64,000 bases of DNA, taken from the NCBI GenBank assembly GCA_032173965.1, contig CM063283.1, forward strand, positions 84,960,243 through 85,024,242. The letters run 5' to 3'. This DNA comes from Sitta carolinensis (Eukaryota > Chordata > Aves > Passeriformes > Sittidae). The translations under genes and the position numbers were made by a program. Below the pieces are notes generated by a model. That model worked only from the letters and a program-made list of their open reading frames with translations. It was not told the origin of the DNA and did no database searches. Below, one piece after another: positions 13,601 to 27,343 of this stretch (position 1 is its first letter; each line of letters opens with the position of its first letter).

Positions 13601-15790
13601 TATTTTCTGCCTACCTGCTGCAAGACACATATAGCAAGTCTCCTACTTTCCTGAACCTTTGTCTCAGAAATCTGGAGGCAGAATGACACTGTGAGAAAAT
13701 AAAAATTCCCCTGGCTGTCATATCAGAGGTTCAAGTAGCCAAGTGGCTTCTCGTGCACAAAGGCCAGGGCCATTGCAGTTGTGGGAGAATATGAAGAAGA
13801 CCACTGATTGCAAAGATTCTTGCAGTTTTAATTGTTTTAAACAGGGAGGGAATTGTAAGAAGACAGACTGTACCTTTAACTAAATTTCCTGAAAACCTTC
13901 TCATGGGGTGGCAGTAATTAGAAGGTACCAAACTTCTTTTATATGTTATATTCCTTAAATAGAGAAACTGGGGTTTTTTTCAAGATTACTACAAAAGGTA
14001 ATAGCATAACTTAACATTACACTTTATGCTAATTAGTTATTTATTTCACAAAGGGTGTTTTGAAAAGAGAGGGAATTAAGATGTTTTTTATTGTATCTCA
14101 AAAATGTATCTATTTCTACTGTAGGTCCTAGAATATTAATACCAAAAAAGAAAAAAATATCACTTGAGATTAAGGATTGTACATGCTCTCTCATGGGGAG
14201 AGGTGTGAAAGATTTTTGCACAACCAACCTTTGGGCAATTGAGCTATTTAAAAATGTTACCTTTTCTGGTATGGATCTGTTTGACAGAGAGCTGTCTTGC
14301 CCCTTCTGATTTCAGCAGGTAACTCACACTGCTTTTTGCCATCTGCAAGAAAGGAGAAAACCTTAGGACAGCTGGCAGAACCCTGTTTGGGTCAGGGCTA
14401 CTGACAGCTGTGATGGGCTGCAGCAGGTCTGTGCACGGCCCCATTCAGGACCCCAGAACCATGCAGGCTCACTGGCTCTGTGCTAAGGCTCTGACAAACA
14501 TAAAACTAGCTTTTCCTCCTTCTGTTTTTAACAATGAAACACAACCTGTCTGAAAACCTTTGACAGCGTCTTGGATATTCATGTGCTCACTTTTCTATCA
14601 CTTTACTCATTACTAAATGCAGTTGTCATTACCAAGAGGGCTCAGGTTTTCCTTCCCACCTCTGTAGAGAAGACAAGATTTCAAAATAGCAAACACAGGT
14701 ACTAGAAAATTCTATGTTTCCTGAAGTCTCCCCACACTTTTACAAAGAGAATATAATGTGATAAAAACAAAACCACTAGTATGAACATAAATAAACCTAG
14801 GGATTGCAGTGCTAAGGTAGTCCTTCACCCATACATACACAAAATGAAATGCTTGTCTTAGCAGCGGGGCATCACAGGGTATATCCTTTGCTTCTGTAAC
14901 TCTTAGGGAGTTCTTAAAATATGTTCAGAGTAGTTTGAGTCCAGCAGCAGCAAATGATTTATCTTGCCAATCTTGTTAAACAATCGAAGGTGAAGAGCTT
15001 AGGAGACTTCATGAGCACAAACTGATAGGGGAGACTCAGGCCAATGAGCACAAGGGTGTTATATAAAGGTGGTCAAGTAGCGCCATGCTATCTGTATGTT
15101 ACAGATTTTTAATGAGAGGAATTAAGAATATGCAGGGGGTGATATGTGAAGCTGGTGCTGTGATGAAATTCACAGTTTTCCCCAGCATTTCAGTTTGAAC
15201 TTTAGCTCCAGGATTTTCAGTTCTTAATTTTTAATTAAATTCATATTGACCATTGTCACTAATACCACCCTCCTGACTGGGCATGAGGTTTCACGGGAAG
15301 GAAAGCCAGTTGCAGCCAGATGAATCCAGGTAGGAAAACAACTGTGTATGTACTGATGAGCTTCTAACTGCAGTTCCATTTCCTTACTGCTTGAAAACAC
15401 TGTGCAACCAAGGCTGCTCACAGAAAGAATTGAGAATTTTTTTTTCATGGTCACACATAAATGTGCATATTTTTGCCTCCCAAAATGCAACCTAACCCCA
15501 GAAGCTGTACCACTGGCTTGGCTAGGCAAACCTGTAGCTCAAGCAACACATTTTAATGGAGTACCCCACTAGCAGCTATTCAGGAATACCTTCACAGGCC
15601 TAACAGCTTTGGCGGAAAGTGTGTCACATGATTCCAGTGAAACACCTCAAGAGAACCAGGATGTAAGTGCACAATTTATAACTGTAAACAGAGAAAACCA
15701 TAACAAATAGAATTTTCCAGCAACAACAGAAGTTCAGCAAAGTTTAGCAAAGATCCTGTTTGGTTACAGACATCATTAAAAGCAGAAAAT
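4606..15790. other. Intergenic DNA downstream of CRACDL, no gene seen
   Basis: About 11 kb without a supported gene or RNA. Open frames of up to about 119 codons occur on both strands, often overlapping each other (for example 7990-8340 and 11319-11686). None shows a recognisable domain or plausible splice-flanked structure. Small low-complexity spots include a GGAA run at about 12013-12027, a 19-base T run at 12622-12640 and a run of T at about 7029-7040. Confidence 0.6.
12622..12640. repeat. Poly-T tract, 19 bases
   Basis: An uninterrupted T run followed by AAAC. It could be the tail of a decayed minus-strand retroposon, but no source element is recognisable beside it. Confidence 0.8.
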
Positions 15791-15814
15791 GCAGGAAATA
15801 CTTAAGGCAGAAGT

Positions 15815-15820
15815 TTTATT
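15815..15820 (-). terminator. Possible polyadenylation signal of CRACDL
   Basis: The minus strand carries AATAAA about 235 bases beyond the stop codon, the first canonical hexamer downstream. It would give a short 3' untranslated region. A more distal site cannot be excluded, because the AT-rich sequence further down has many near matches. Confidence 0.35.
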
Positions 15821-16053
15821 TTCCAAAGTGTAAGTATGTCCTTAGCATAATTTAAGTAATCCAGTGCCAATGCAATTCTGATTGCTACAAAATTTAAGGT
15901 AAACTTTTTGACTGCACCTATTGCACACTTTCTCCACAGCTGTATAATAAAACCCTTCTGTATCAAGAGATTCTTCATTGTGATTAGCTGGTCTGTAGGA
16001 GTTCAGTTAAGCAGTTGACTTAATTATGAAAGATGCTACTTGTTTGCATCATT

Positions 16054-16199
16054 CTATTTTATAATCTGTGGCATATCGCTCCAAGCTTGAGACTTCTTCT
16101 TGGCCAGCTCCATCCATGATGGCTGATCAGGAGCAGCATTACTGGCTTTCTTCAAGTGGCTTATTTCCTCCTTATCCACCAGTGCAGGTGATGGAGCCA
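16054..16199 (-). CDS. CRACDL: CRACDL coding exon 10 with stop codon
   Basis: The last coding exon, residues 915-962 plus TAG at 16056-16054. The acceptor is TTTATTCACAG. It encodes VAPSPALVDKEEISHLKKAS and ends QPSWMELAKKKSQAWSDMPQ-IIK. The terminal (E/Q)PxWxxLAKxKxxAWSDxPQIIK is the hallmark of CRACD and CRACDL; as I recall it, the human CRACD end differs mainly by Cys for Met in SDCPQIIK. KIAA1210 is expected to diverge here, which favours CRACDL or CRACD. Confidence 0.88.
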
Positions 16200-19100
16200 C
16201 TGTGAATAAAGCACATGGACATTTTACACTTACCTGCCATACAACTAAACACACTCTTTTATCAAGTACTCCCCATGCCTTGCCCTGTGGCAGAAATCTT
16301 TACATTTCATATGGAAGCTTCTTGTGCAAGAAGTTATTGAGGAAATTACCATTCTGTGCTCTAAATAATACAATGTTTTTCTCATCACTAATATCTTTTG
16401 ATCCCTAAATTTGCCAAAACATGATGATCTGGATTCCTTGCTGTACCCTTTGTTAACACCCAGGCCAAAGAAGAGAGAGTCTTTTCATTAGCTAAAGTAT
16501 TAACTTGTGAATTCCTCCTTTACTCAGCCCCCGACTCACAGGAATTTTATTATTCAAAACTTCTGCCCTTCTTTCAAATTTTAATTTACCAAAGAGATTT
16601 ACAACAAACTCATTGTGGGAGGACTGATAGTCAGACAGTTTGTGATCGCACCATTCCTCAGCTTGCTGAGGAAGTCACATTTAAACTGAATGCTATTGTA
16701 AATATTTTTGTTTACATTTTACACTGGGATAGTGCATTTGGGTCTCTGTCCTGGGAAAGGGCCTGGAGTTCTTGATTCACATTTCTTTTAACATAAGTTT
16801 CTGGCTACCCCTTTTTACTCTTTTGTTTGTAATCAAACTGATGAAAAGAATATAAATAATTAAAACCTTAAATAAAATAATAAATAAATAAAACAGCAAA
16901 TAAAACCCCAGACATGAGTGCTGAGAAAACTCTTTGCCCTGGCTGATGTGGGGTTGAGAAAGAGGTTAGAATTTAGCCCCTATTCCTTTTGCAGCATGCT
17001 GGAGCAGGATTTCTTCTGACAAGGTTGTGAGATAACAACCTACATTTTAAGCATTTTGTTTCTTACCAGGGACATAATGTGACAATGAATTAGTTCTCAG
17101 CAGGGGCTTCGCTTCAGACTTTGTGTCTTTCCTCTGCTCTTCGGAAGTGGTTTTAGGTGCCAAGTGTGAAGGTTTGCTCCATTGTTGCTTCACTGACCCC
17201 TAGGCACAGAGAGGGATAAAATCCAAGTAATTCAGGGAAATGAGTTCAGTTTGGAAGAACACAAACAAAGCAGTGGATGGGAAGCCTGCCACAGTTCAGC
17301 AGACATTGGTCCAAATCCTGTCCCTTGAGCTGATACCTGTTCAGAAAGTTACAGTGTTTCCATGTAACATCCATGATACTCAATTTTACAAATTAAAACT
17401 ATCCTTCCATATCTCTTATTCATAATGGTATGAGTAGATAATTATAGTCTTCACTGCAAAATGTATTCCAAGTCCTTTGCACATCTCAATAAGCATACAC
17501 AGGATTTGGAAATAGCCTCATTCTCTCATGTATCCTTCCATCTCCCAAATTTTGTGGGCTAGGGCACTGTATTTTTGGACAGTTGATGGTAAATGGATCT
17601 TTCATAAAAAAGAAGTCAAACACATCCTCCAACAGATTTTCTTGCCAGTATCAAAAACTGCCTTGAAGTGATAGTGCCTGGTGCCATGTGGGAGAAAGAG
17701 AAAGTGGGAGTAGTACTGTGGCACCAAGCCTTTCATGCTGCAGTCAGAAGCATCTTGGCATGTTTCTCTGCTAGCTGCTATAGCGAAATAAAATGCATGG
17801 CATGAATTTCAGGGATCATTGCCAGCTAAAATCTGGAGTTTCCTGTTCTGACATAGAATTTGTATTTTGGGATCGTGTTGGGCATTACTTCAGGTCAGAA
17901 GTTTGCCTGGACATCTTATTAGGTATTATTTCTTGTTCATCTAACCACTGCTATTTTTCATCATCTAGAAATCATCTCTTATTCCAGGATATAATACAAC
18001 TGTCTGGGGTTCTAGCAGTACCACCTGAAGCAAGAAAGTAGGTCATTTGCACTGGGAATGCCATACTGGTATAGGACACACATGCTCCTGCATCAGAGCG
18101 GGGTTCTTATTTGTGCAGGACACAAAAGAGGCAGCAAGGTAGTGTTCTGGATTCATGCCAAGCACCTCCACTGGCACAGCTGTGTCATCTGGGAAGATCA
18201 TTTGCTACAGGTATCACCCTGTTTTGCACGGGATCTCTGAAGAGGCAGTGTCAGCCTCTATTCCGTGATGCCACATGGGCTTCTGAATTATCCATATACA
18301 GGGAACCAGAATTTATATATTGGCACTCTCTGCAAGTGCAAAAGTTATTTTTATCCTATTTCACTTCTCAGGGCTCTAAAACTTGTTACCTAGCAGCTTC
18401 CAGGACCAAGCTGTTCATTCAGTATTAAATCAGTCAGGAGGTATAAGAGGTTCAATGAAAGGATAGTTAGAGAGAACGTATTTCATTTGCATTGAAGAGG
18501 ATCAAAGACTACAATTTAGCACCTCATTCTGGATATTTTAGCATGTAATACACGTTAGATCTGGTAGGTATGCCAAGAAATTTTACACACTTCATATAGT
18601 TCCAGGATTTCTTGGAGACACAAAATTACATATCTGAACAATCAGAGAACTTTGAATCTGTAAGACATTTATGAGAGCAGTGTCTTTGTTAGTTACAGTT
18701 ACACTCATTAAGTATCTGAAATCATTATGGCATGACTGATAACATAGCAGTAGATCCAAAGAATACTACAGGGGGTGATACAAAAGCATCACAAATTTGT
18801 ACTGTAAGTACCTCTGCTTGTTCCTTTCCTTTATTCTGTTTCTCTGTATTTGACTTATTATCTGGAGCCACAAGCTTTTCTCTGTCGAGTTCCTTCTCCT
18901 GATGCATTCCCCTCTGCTTTTGCCTTGCAACGGAAATCCAGGCTGGCTCTGTAGGAGTGTCAGGATCTCTTCCAGAGTCCCCAGCAGCCATGGGAGAAGG
19001 CACACTTTTCTCTGTTGACAGATTATTTATATACAAGGTTATAGGAAAAAGTGTTGTAATCAGCTTCAGCTCATACTTCCTCAATATACTGAATGGTCCC

Positions 19101-22100
19101 AGGATATGAAACTAGCCTGGATAAATAGGAATTCTGTTTAGTTTGGTCTCCAGAGAGGAAAAAGTGTTGTAATCAGCTTCAGCTCATACTTCCTCAATAT
19201 ACTGAATGGTCCCAGGATATGAAACTAGCCTGGATAAATAGGAATTCTGTTTAGTTTGGTCTCCAGAGAGCAATTTTCCCATACTCACAGGTTTAAGATA
19301 TCATTCTACTGGTCAGAAATGCTTTGCATCTTTGTTCAGCTGGAGTTGCAGTGTCACTTCCCTCATGTGAGTGAGACATAGAAACATGAAACAAACTTCA
19401 CTAATCCACCCATTTCCCAAGGTCTGTGCCTTCTGCTCCCTCTTCCATGATATCTTAGAGACAAGCAGCAGACAATTCAAAGGTGGACACAGAGGGACTG
19501 CGGTGTTGCAAAGGCAACTTTTTCCCCAATGTGGCTGTCCTTGACTCCTGCTCTTCTGATGTCCATGCAGCAGCAGGCCATGCCTTAGTCTAGCTCTTGC
19601 CTTCCCTTCCCCCCATGCACCAGCAGCCCATGCCTTAGCTGTTTCCTGCTTTTCTTCCACCCCTTTACGAGCAGCCCTCCCCCCCCCGTGGAGTCTGCAG
19701 GTGCCATGGGTGCCTGTGCGCAGCAGTCTGTGGTGTCTGAGCACATGGAAGTGCTGCTAAAACCACAGAGAGACTTTCCGGTCTTTTGATGTGAGGTTTA
19801 CGTTGACTTATCCCTGCTGATGCTGACTGTGGTCTTCACTGGGGCCAGTAATTTCTGTTGTGCTCTACCAGAAATGAGACTTGAGTGACACAAAAAGAAA
19901 ACATTTTCTGGAGAAGAAAGTCAAAACTACTACCCTGCTGACCTCACTGCTACCCAAGGACATGCAGAATCCAGGGTTGTGGGAAAGAGAAACACCCTAT
20001 ATTCAAATATTCTGAGAAGGGAAATCTTGGTCAAGAGAAGAGCCTCAGCAGCTCCATTGGCTCCATCCCCCTGATTCTCCATTTTTCGACTCACACTGAA
20101 CAAAAAATTGAGTTTCCCAATGAATGGTAGAGCTCCTGTGTAGTTTAAATGAGGAACAAGAACAGGACTAACAACCTTAGACCCAAGAAGGTTAATTTCA
20201 CTTTTCCCAGCCAGTTCTGGCCACTGATGTATCAAAATTTACAGAAGGCTTTCAGAGCAGAAGTTAAGCTTCTCATCCTCAAATCATGTGTGGTCCCACT
20301 CTTTGGAAAAGTTTGTTACTCAGTCAGCATTATGTTCAGGGACCTGGGAGGAGGCAGATCAAGCCGGAAAAGATTACTGTCCTAGGGTCCCTTGGGGGCT
20401 CAGCTCCTCTGCTGACATAGAGCCAGCCACGGGACCCTGTGGAGCTGTCAGACACATTGCTGGAGAGCTATGGTCTTGTTTGGTGGAAGGTGGCCCTGAT
20501 CAGGAAAGCAAGAAAATGTCTCTGAAGGCACATTTGAGATGCCTCTTGAAGGCATGGAAGATAAAAGGGATGAGGCACTCCCAAGAGCTGGAGTCTGCCA
20601 ACACAGGCATATTATGAAAGCCTACAAACTTGCTTTGCTCAGGGATTTTCTCAAGTCATTTTTATACCTCACCAGAGAGACAGTAGTTATTTGAACAAGA
20701 AAACATTGTAAAGCCTATGTCAGCTAAAAAATGAAAAGAGAAAAAACCCATGCCAGAGCAAGATGTTTTGCCAGCTGACGCCTGCATTTCCCTTCACATT
20801 CACCTCATGCAATCTTGCAGGAAAACCTCTGGAAGAAACACTCAGAAGTCCAGCTCTGCAAATGCAGCACAGATAAAACAGGGCCCCTGAACACTGAAAG
20901 AGCTTCCCTCCCTCTTGCACAGCCTGTTACTCCAATTCTCTGCATCCCACCTAGCCCCATCTTTACATGACAACAGCTGTTCCTCCCATAATCTTTTCCC
21001 AATCACTGTCTCTTTTTTTGCCTTCCACTGGCTCTCCCTGCTTCACTTTTATCTCATTTTACAGGATGATAAAGAATAAGGCTGGGAGAGATCTCAATAT
21101 GTCATGTAGTCTATCCTTCAACTGCAAGGCAAGATCAGCTGAAAGATCAGTTTCATAGGAACTGTTTCCTCAAAAATATGTATCTAACTCTCCAAAAACA
21201 GGACAAGCCTCAGAGTCTCCCTAGGCAACCTATCCTATGGCACAGCTCTTTTCTTCAACTATTTTTTTTTTTTTTTGCCTATTGGGTAAGTTAAATTTTC
21301 CTTGCTCTAATTTAAATCCTTAACTACTTCTCCCACACACTATGGACACGAGCAGATTACTCATAGTCTCCTTGCAAACAGCCTGTTATGACTTTAAAGA
21401 TTTAGACCATGTTTTCCCTATTTTTTTAACTTTTCTGATTAATCGTATTCTCTAAATTACTCTTTCTTTTGTAAAAATTGTCCTAGCTTGCTCAAATCTC
21501 CTTCAAATATGATGGTCAGAACTGGCACTTGAGATGAAACAGTGTTAGTTAGCATCAGCTAACATGGAAGGACTACACCACTTCACCTGGAATGGTTTTC
21601 TGTACACATCAGTCAACAATCCCTTAACTTCCACAGCTCTCCAAGATAAAGTCTCTTACCTCATCTTCTCTCAGTATCTTAGAACAAACCTCATTAGGAT
21701 CTTCATAAGTAAAACCACACAGCTGAAATGATGTGATGTCTGCTAATGCATCTGCCATCACAATTCCTTCTTTGCTTGTAAACATGCCATTAAACCCATC
21801 TGCACCTTTTCAGGTGGTGTCAATTCGTGCAGGACTTAGTGCATTACCCAGTAAAACCAGGTGCTACACTTCATCAGCACGTGAATGAGCTGCCACAACT
21901 GAAGGTGATGTCCCATGTTATTCAGAGCTGAGGAGCAGCACTCTGGCTGCACAGCTGCAGACACCCCACCACATGCATCCTCTTCCACCACCTCTTTACC
22001 TTCCTTCACTGTCTGTAATGTCTTGGTGCTCAAAAACTCCAATGCCTTTATCCTGAAGGTCCTTTTCAATCCACCCACACTTTTTGAATATACTGAGAAC

Positions 22101-25100
22101 CTGGCTTCTGCCTTGATGCTTCTAGTGATGTACATCTTAGTTGCTGTGACTCCAATTCCCCCTTTGTGTTTTGTCACATTTTCCCTGTCACACCACAGGA
22201 GCTTTATGTAAACATCAAGGTTGTTCTTCCTCTGCTTCCACCACACAATCCACACTGACAAAATGAATGCTGTGCCCAGGCTCTGTTTACTGCACTACAT
22301 GTAATGATTGTATTGCTACCTGTCCTTCCATTTCTCTGTCATCCTCATGAACTTAGGATTCATTCTACTGTTATTTCACTGTGCATTGCCTGGCACAACA
22401 GGGTTCCCAGTCCCGCAGCATGATGTCTGGAGGCTGGAATTATAACAATGTTTTTCATAAGGCAGACTCTCTAATGAAGGCACCAAGCACCCTTACTCTT
22501 CAGTCAGTTCTCCCTGATGAGATGCCAGACATCCTAATCATGCCAATTAGAAGGCAGCCAAATTAGAGCCAGGTATCATTCCATAAGAAAGGGTATCCAA
22601 ATGTCCCTTTGATGGCAAGGAACAAAAGCCTCTTTTTCATAATCTTGAAGATTTTATACATAGCTGTATGGGCCAACTTAGGACAGCAGAGTTGTATCAC
22701 GTACAGAGGATCAAGAACTGATCTGCTGCTGGGAGAGGCTTTCTTGTGTCTTTCAGCAATTATATTCTGCCCTTGTTCCTTTGAGAGTCTTTGCTGCAGA
22801 AAGCCAGCCTGGCAGACAAGGCAGGGGGAACGCCTTATCTTCAAAAAACCCCCAAAACATTAGCTGCAACCCACGCAGGATTTCCTACCTCATCCATCAG
22901 CCAGAATTACTGTAAGGGGTAGAAGAGGCATATTCACTATTTTTTGTCTTTCCCATTGCCCAGAAGTCCTTTATATCCTACCACCTCTAATTAGATAAGG
23001 TTTCTTGGCAGTATATATGCACCACTGTTCCAGCCAGAAGGATGAAAGGGGGTGAAGTAATCCAGGAGATAGCATGGTGAAGAGAGCTGGCAGTTTAAGG
23101 TGACCTGAGACTGTTCTATGAAGCTCTTGGTACCCTAAGGGATGCAAAGAAGCAAAATGCTTTCTCAGGAAGTGATTGTTCTCAAGGGAAGTGCTGCTTA
23201 CACATCTCTCTGGGTTCATGACTGTCTGATCACCATGAAGAAGCTCTGTCTTGTCTAGTCATGGGATAGTCCATGTGCTTTCATGGTTCACCACGTGGCA
23301 AAACACAGCATTTAAGGAACTGGGTAGCCAGAGTGGAATCAAAAGCACTCAAAAAGACAATTTTAATTCCTGTTTCTGCAGCATGTCACATGCACAGCAA
23401 CTGGCACAGTAACTCCCAGCTGGTAAATGCCACTCTTAGGAAGATAACAAAGAAATACAAAATGCAAGCAGTGGCATCCTGCATCCAAAGCTGAGTCAGT
23501 TTTGACAAACCACAGCTACCATAAATGCCCTGTGTTTCATTTCTCCTTTGTTGAAGCAGGGCTGAGCCTCTTCTTTCGGTGTTACACTTGAGAGCTTTTC
23601 AGAATAAAACTAAAATTGAAATAATATTCTTCATTTCATATTACAACATATTATTTTAAACAATGTACTATTCAACTCATTCCTTAATAACTTCATAAGC
23701 TAATAAGGGATATTGCTGGCAGCAATTTGTCTCATTCATTCACAGCTTTAACCTCGTGATGGCATCTTTCCCTGGTTTCCTTGGAGCTGGCTTGGCCTCA
23801 GGCTTTTTTGAAAGAGAGGAGCCCCTTCTTCTCCTTGGGATAAGCCACCAACAATGGAAAGATACCAGGTCAGAACTTGTCAAGCCAGTCTGTGCATAAT
23901 GTCACCATGTATTAAAGCCAGCAATTAATGTAAGCTCCCAGGATCTCCTGCTGCCACTTGAAACCACGCCCAGAGGCTGCTGAAGCCTTCCCTTCATGTC
24001 TTCCTCACAGCCAGCAAACACACATGGGACAGTCACAAAGTCAGCTGTTCTGTCTGCATTCTTCAGCACTTCCACAGCTTCCAGACCAACCACTGAGGAT
24101 AGCTCTGAAACCGAGTGAACCAGAGCCACCTTCTCAATTCCCTCCTGCAGATCAGAATCCCCTGAGCTCTCCTCCACTGAGTTGGAAAGTATCAGGGCTG
24201 GCTGCCTCAGTGGTTCTCTAGAGGAGAGAAACTCCCCTGCTGCAACCCCATTTAATGCAGGTATCTGTTTCCCTTAGTATCTTACTGAAACAACTTTCTT
24301 TTTTCCCTCAGACTAAAGCTCTGATCTTATAGATGAAATTTCTTCTGCCTAAATATTGTGGAAGTAAATGTGTACACTTCTCACTGATACTTAGATATTT
24401 TCCTGTAATGTGTGTCAGACTGGTTGTATGAACAATAAGACAAAGATAATACATTAATCTTAATGTACAAAAGGAACTATGATTGACTTGTTATTGTGCA
24501 TGGGTTTATACACACACACAGAAAGCGAAAGAAAAATACATATCTGTTTTTGCCTATTGACAGACAGATATACTTCGTGTATTCAAATGTACCTCTGTGT
24601 GTGTGCTGCTTATATGGATAAACACAGCAAAGACATATTTAACCATTACCCTGAGATTTAGGGATTAACTTTGTCATTTTTAGAGATGGCCTCAGATCTT
24701 TAAATCTGAGACCTGTTTTCTTTACATCTAAAGCCTCTGTGCACATAGATTGTAGCAGAGGTTCTTTATGACATATAAGTCTCATACTTGGAAAAGTCTT
24801 ATGCCTGCAAGGACTGCAAAGAGTGGTTATTCTTGCTGCACATGTGTGCAGGCAAAAGGTCAGAGCCAGAATTTAAAGTCTTTTGAAAGTCAAACCACTA
24901 ACAGCAAGCAAAGCTAGCTTGTGGATTCCCTGAGTGTTTTAAAAGCAAACATACTCAAAACTAATCCAAACAACTTAACACAGGGAGATAACACCCTCTG
25001 TATGTAACTGTCATTGTTTTATAACACTGCTTATGCATGCATATTTAATTCCACAGTGTTGTATCTTTGCTCATTTATAAAACTCCAGTTATTTTAAGAA

Positions 25101-27303
25101 GGGCTTTACAAATGCATATAGCATTTAGAATATCCTGGCCTACATATTTCCCTTTGTCTCTTAAAGCACTACATGCATTCACATCAGTATACACACCCAA
25201 TTCCTTAATTTCAGACAAAGCTATTCTAAAGGTATGGTTAAGTATTTCTGACCTTTCTTTCTTCCCTAAGCTGCTCTGATTTGACTTTTGATTTGATCTA
25301 TACCACCAATGCCAGAGAGTCTTTTTTACACAAGAAACTGCTGTTTGCATCAAAGACTATTTCACTGCTGGAAAACAGTCATGTTGCAAAATAGCCTGAC
25401 ACAACTGAGAAATCAACTTCTTTTAGGAAAAAAAAAAAAAAAAAAAAGACAGCTTGTTTTTCAGCTGTAGCCAGGACAGCATTAGAGCAAAGTCTTTTTG
25501 ATGCAGAGAAAAACATTTCTCTTGTCATTCCAGAGCCTGTATTTGGCAGACAATGCACACCAATTTCATTCATCATAACATCCATCGTTCTTCCCTGAGA
25601 TCTTTTTCTCTTTTCAGAGGATGTCTCCCCACTACAGATCCTCAGTCATTGATTTTTGTTTATCCTAATATGCAGATTCAGACAAGTATTGCTTATGGTT
25701 TCGCTGATGTAATAACCTGTTAAGATATGGTAATTGTTTCTGCCCTTTACAGGATTTATTGCAAAGTGTATCAACTCCAAACAACACAGCTTAACCTTTT
25801 AAATCTTGCAAGGACTTGTGCCTTTAGCTCCAGAAACTTAAAAATTACTCCTCCTGGGGTGACTGATTTCACACAGACATTAAAGAGCTTCCTTGCAGAC
25901 TGAGAGAGGTAAAGCTTGTTCCCCAGAAAGCTCTGGGGAGCAGGAGTGCTGCTTTCACCTGGTGTGGTAAGCCAGCATTCCATCAGCTCTCCTGTTCCTT
26001 TGGTACCAAGAGTGCTGAAAAGCTAAAATGTGAACTGAATGAACCACACTTGCTCCTGCTGACCTCAATGACATAGCAAACTGACTTTTTTGAAATGTGT
26101 GTACATGAAAAGGGAACTGCATCCCCTTGTATCAGTATTTCACAGCTTGTCTTCTTGTTCAGCATACAGATATGCTAACTTGCAGTGGGAAGAAACTCCC
26201 TGGCAGCATAACTTGTCTCCTGATGGTGACCACAGTTCTTTGAAAAGACTGATGAACTCAAGGGCTAAGGGAGGGCTGGGTGGGTGCCAGGGGAAAAAAA
26301 GGAGTATCCAGGCAGATCTGGAGGCCAGAGATGCCTGATAAGATACATATGATCCATGAGGGGCAGTGTTGATTGTGTTAGTCAGATTTCTCCTTGTTTG
26401 CAGTTGCAAAGACATGGTCCTGACTCACTGAGCTGAGGGATACTTTTCAAAGAGCTTAAAATGATATTTGGACAGAGCATTGCCCTGCTAAGTCCTCATT
26501 GCATCCCATGACTCTCCTATGCCTCACAGAGGGACACAATTTTTGGGGTCACTGTGCAATTTTTCCCAATAAAGCTAGTGTGGTTCCAGGGCACTCAGAG
26601 GAGGTGGGCACACCTCATTCATCCATGACTTCAGGTGGCCAGGTCAGGATGATGTTGCAACTTAGCACAAGGAAGTGCTTGGTCAGGTGTCTAAAGAAGG
26701 TATTAGATAAGGAAGAAAAATGATTGCCATCACAGACCAGTCTGTACCATCATTTTAAACTACCTCAGGCCCTACAGATTTGGTGTAATACACTCAGTGG
26801 GAGGGGAACAGAGCAGGACTTCTTAACCCTGTTTCAAACTCCAGGTGCATATCATGGAGACCAAGGCACAATTCTCACCCACAGATGCAATTTTGCAGAG
26901 GGCAGTCCTGCATCTCAGGGCAGAGTCTCCTTCATCTGAGGTCTGAGGAGCCACAGGAGAAGCCTGGAGAAGAAATGTGCTCCCTGGCTTCATTTCTTCC
27001 CCTTCTTCCTTTTCCAGCCCTCATTGGCTTTCACTGCATGAAGACATTCCAGTCCATCTGCAGGCACTCTGGGACTCAGCAAGAGGGATGTGATAAAGGG
27101 CTGTGTGAGGGAGCACTGGTACTACCACTGCTCTCCTCCATACCCTGACAGAACAACCCTGCTATGCTTGGTCTTCTCCTCTCTTGCCCCAGTATGATCC
27201 TTCCCAAAATCTTAGTCCATCAGAGATGTGGGCATTACTTCAAATAATCAACTACTCAGGGCAGCACAGTGGGGAAATGCCTTTAAAGGGAGTGTTGGGA
27301 TTA

Positions 27304-27343
<40 letters not shown>

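Noticed and set aside
19313..19744. 143-codon minus-strand frame
   Set aside because: No domain or conserved motif; it overlaps the diverged 50-bp tandem repeat and the C run, which explain its odd composition.
23750..24130. HMGN-type retrocopy
   Set aside because: A basic Pro/Lys-rich stretch after the stop faintly recalls the HMGN nucleosome-binding region, but the similarity is compositional and the preceding sequence does not fit.
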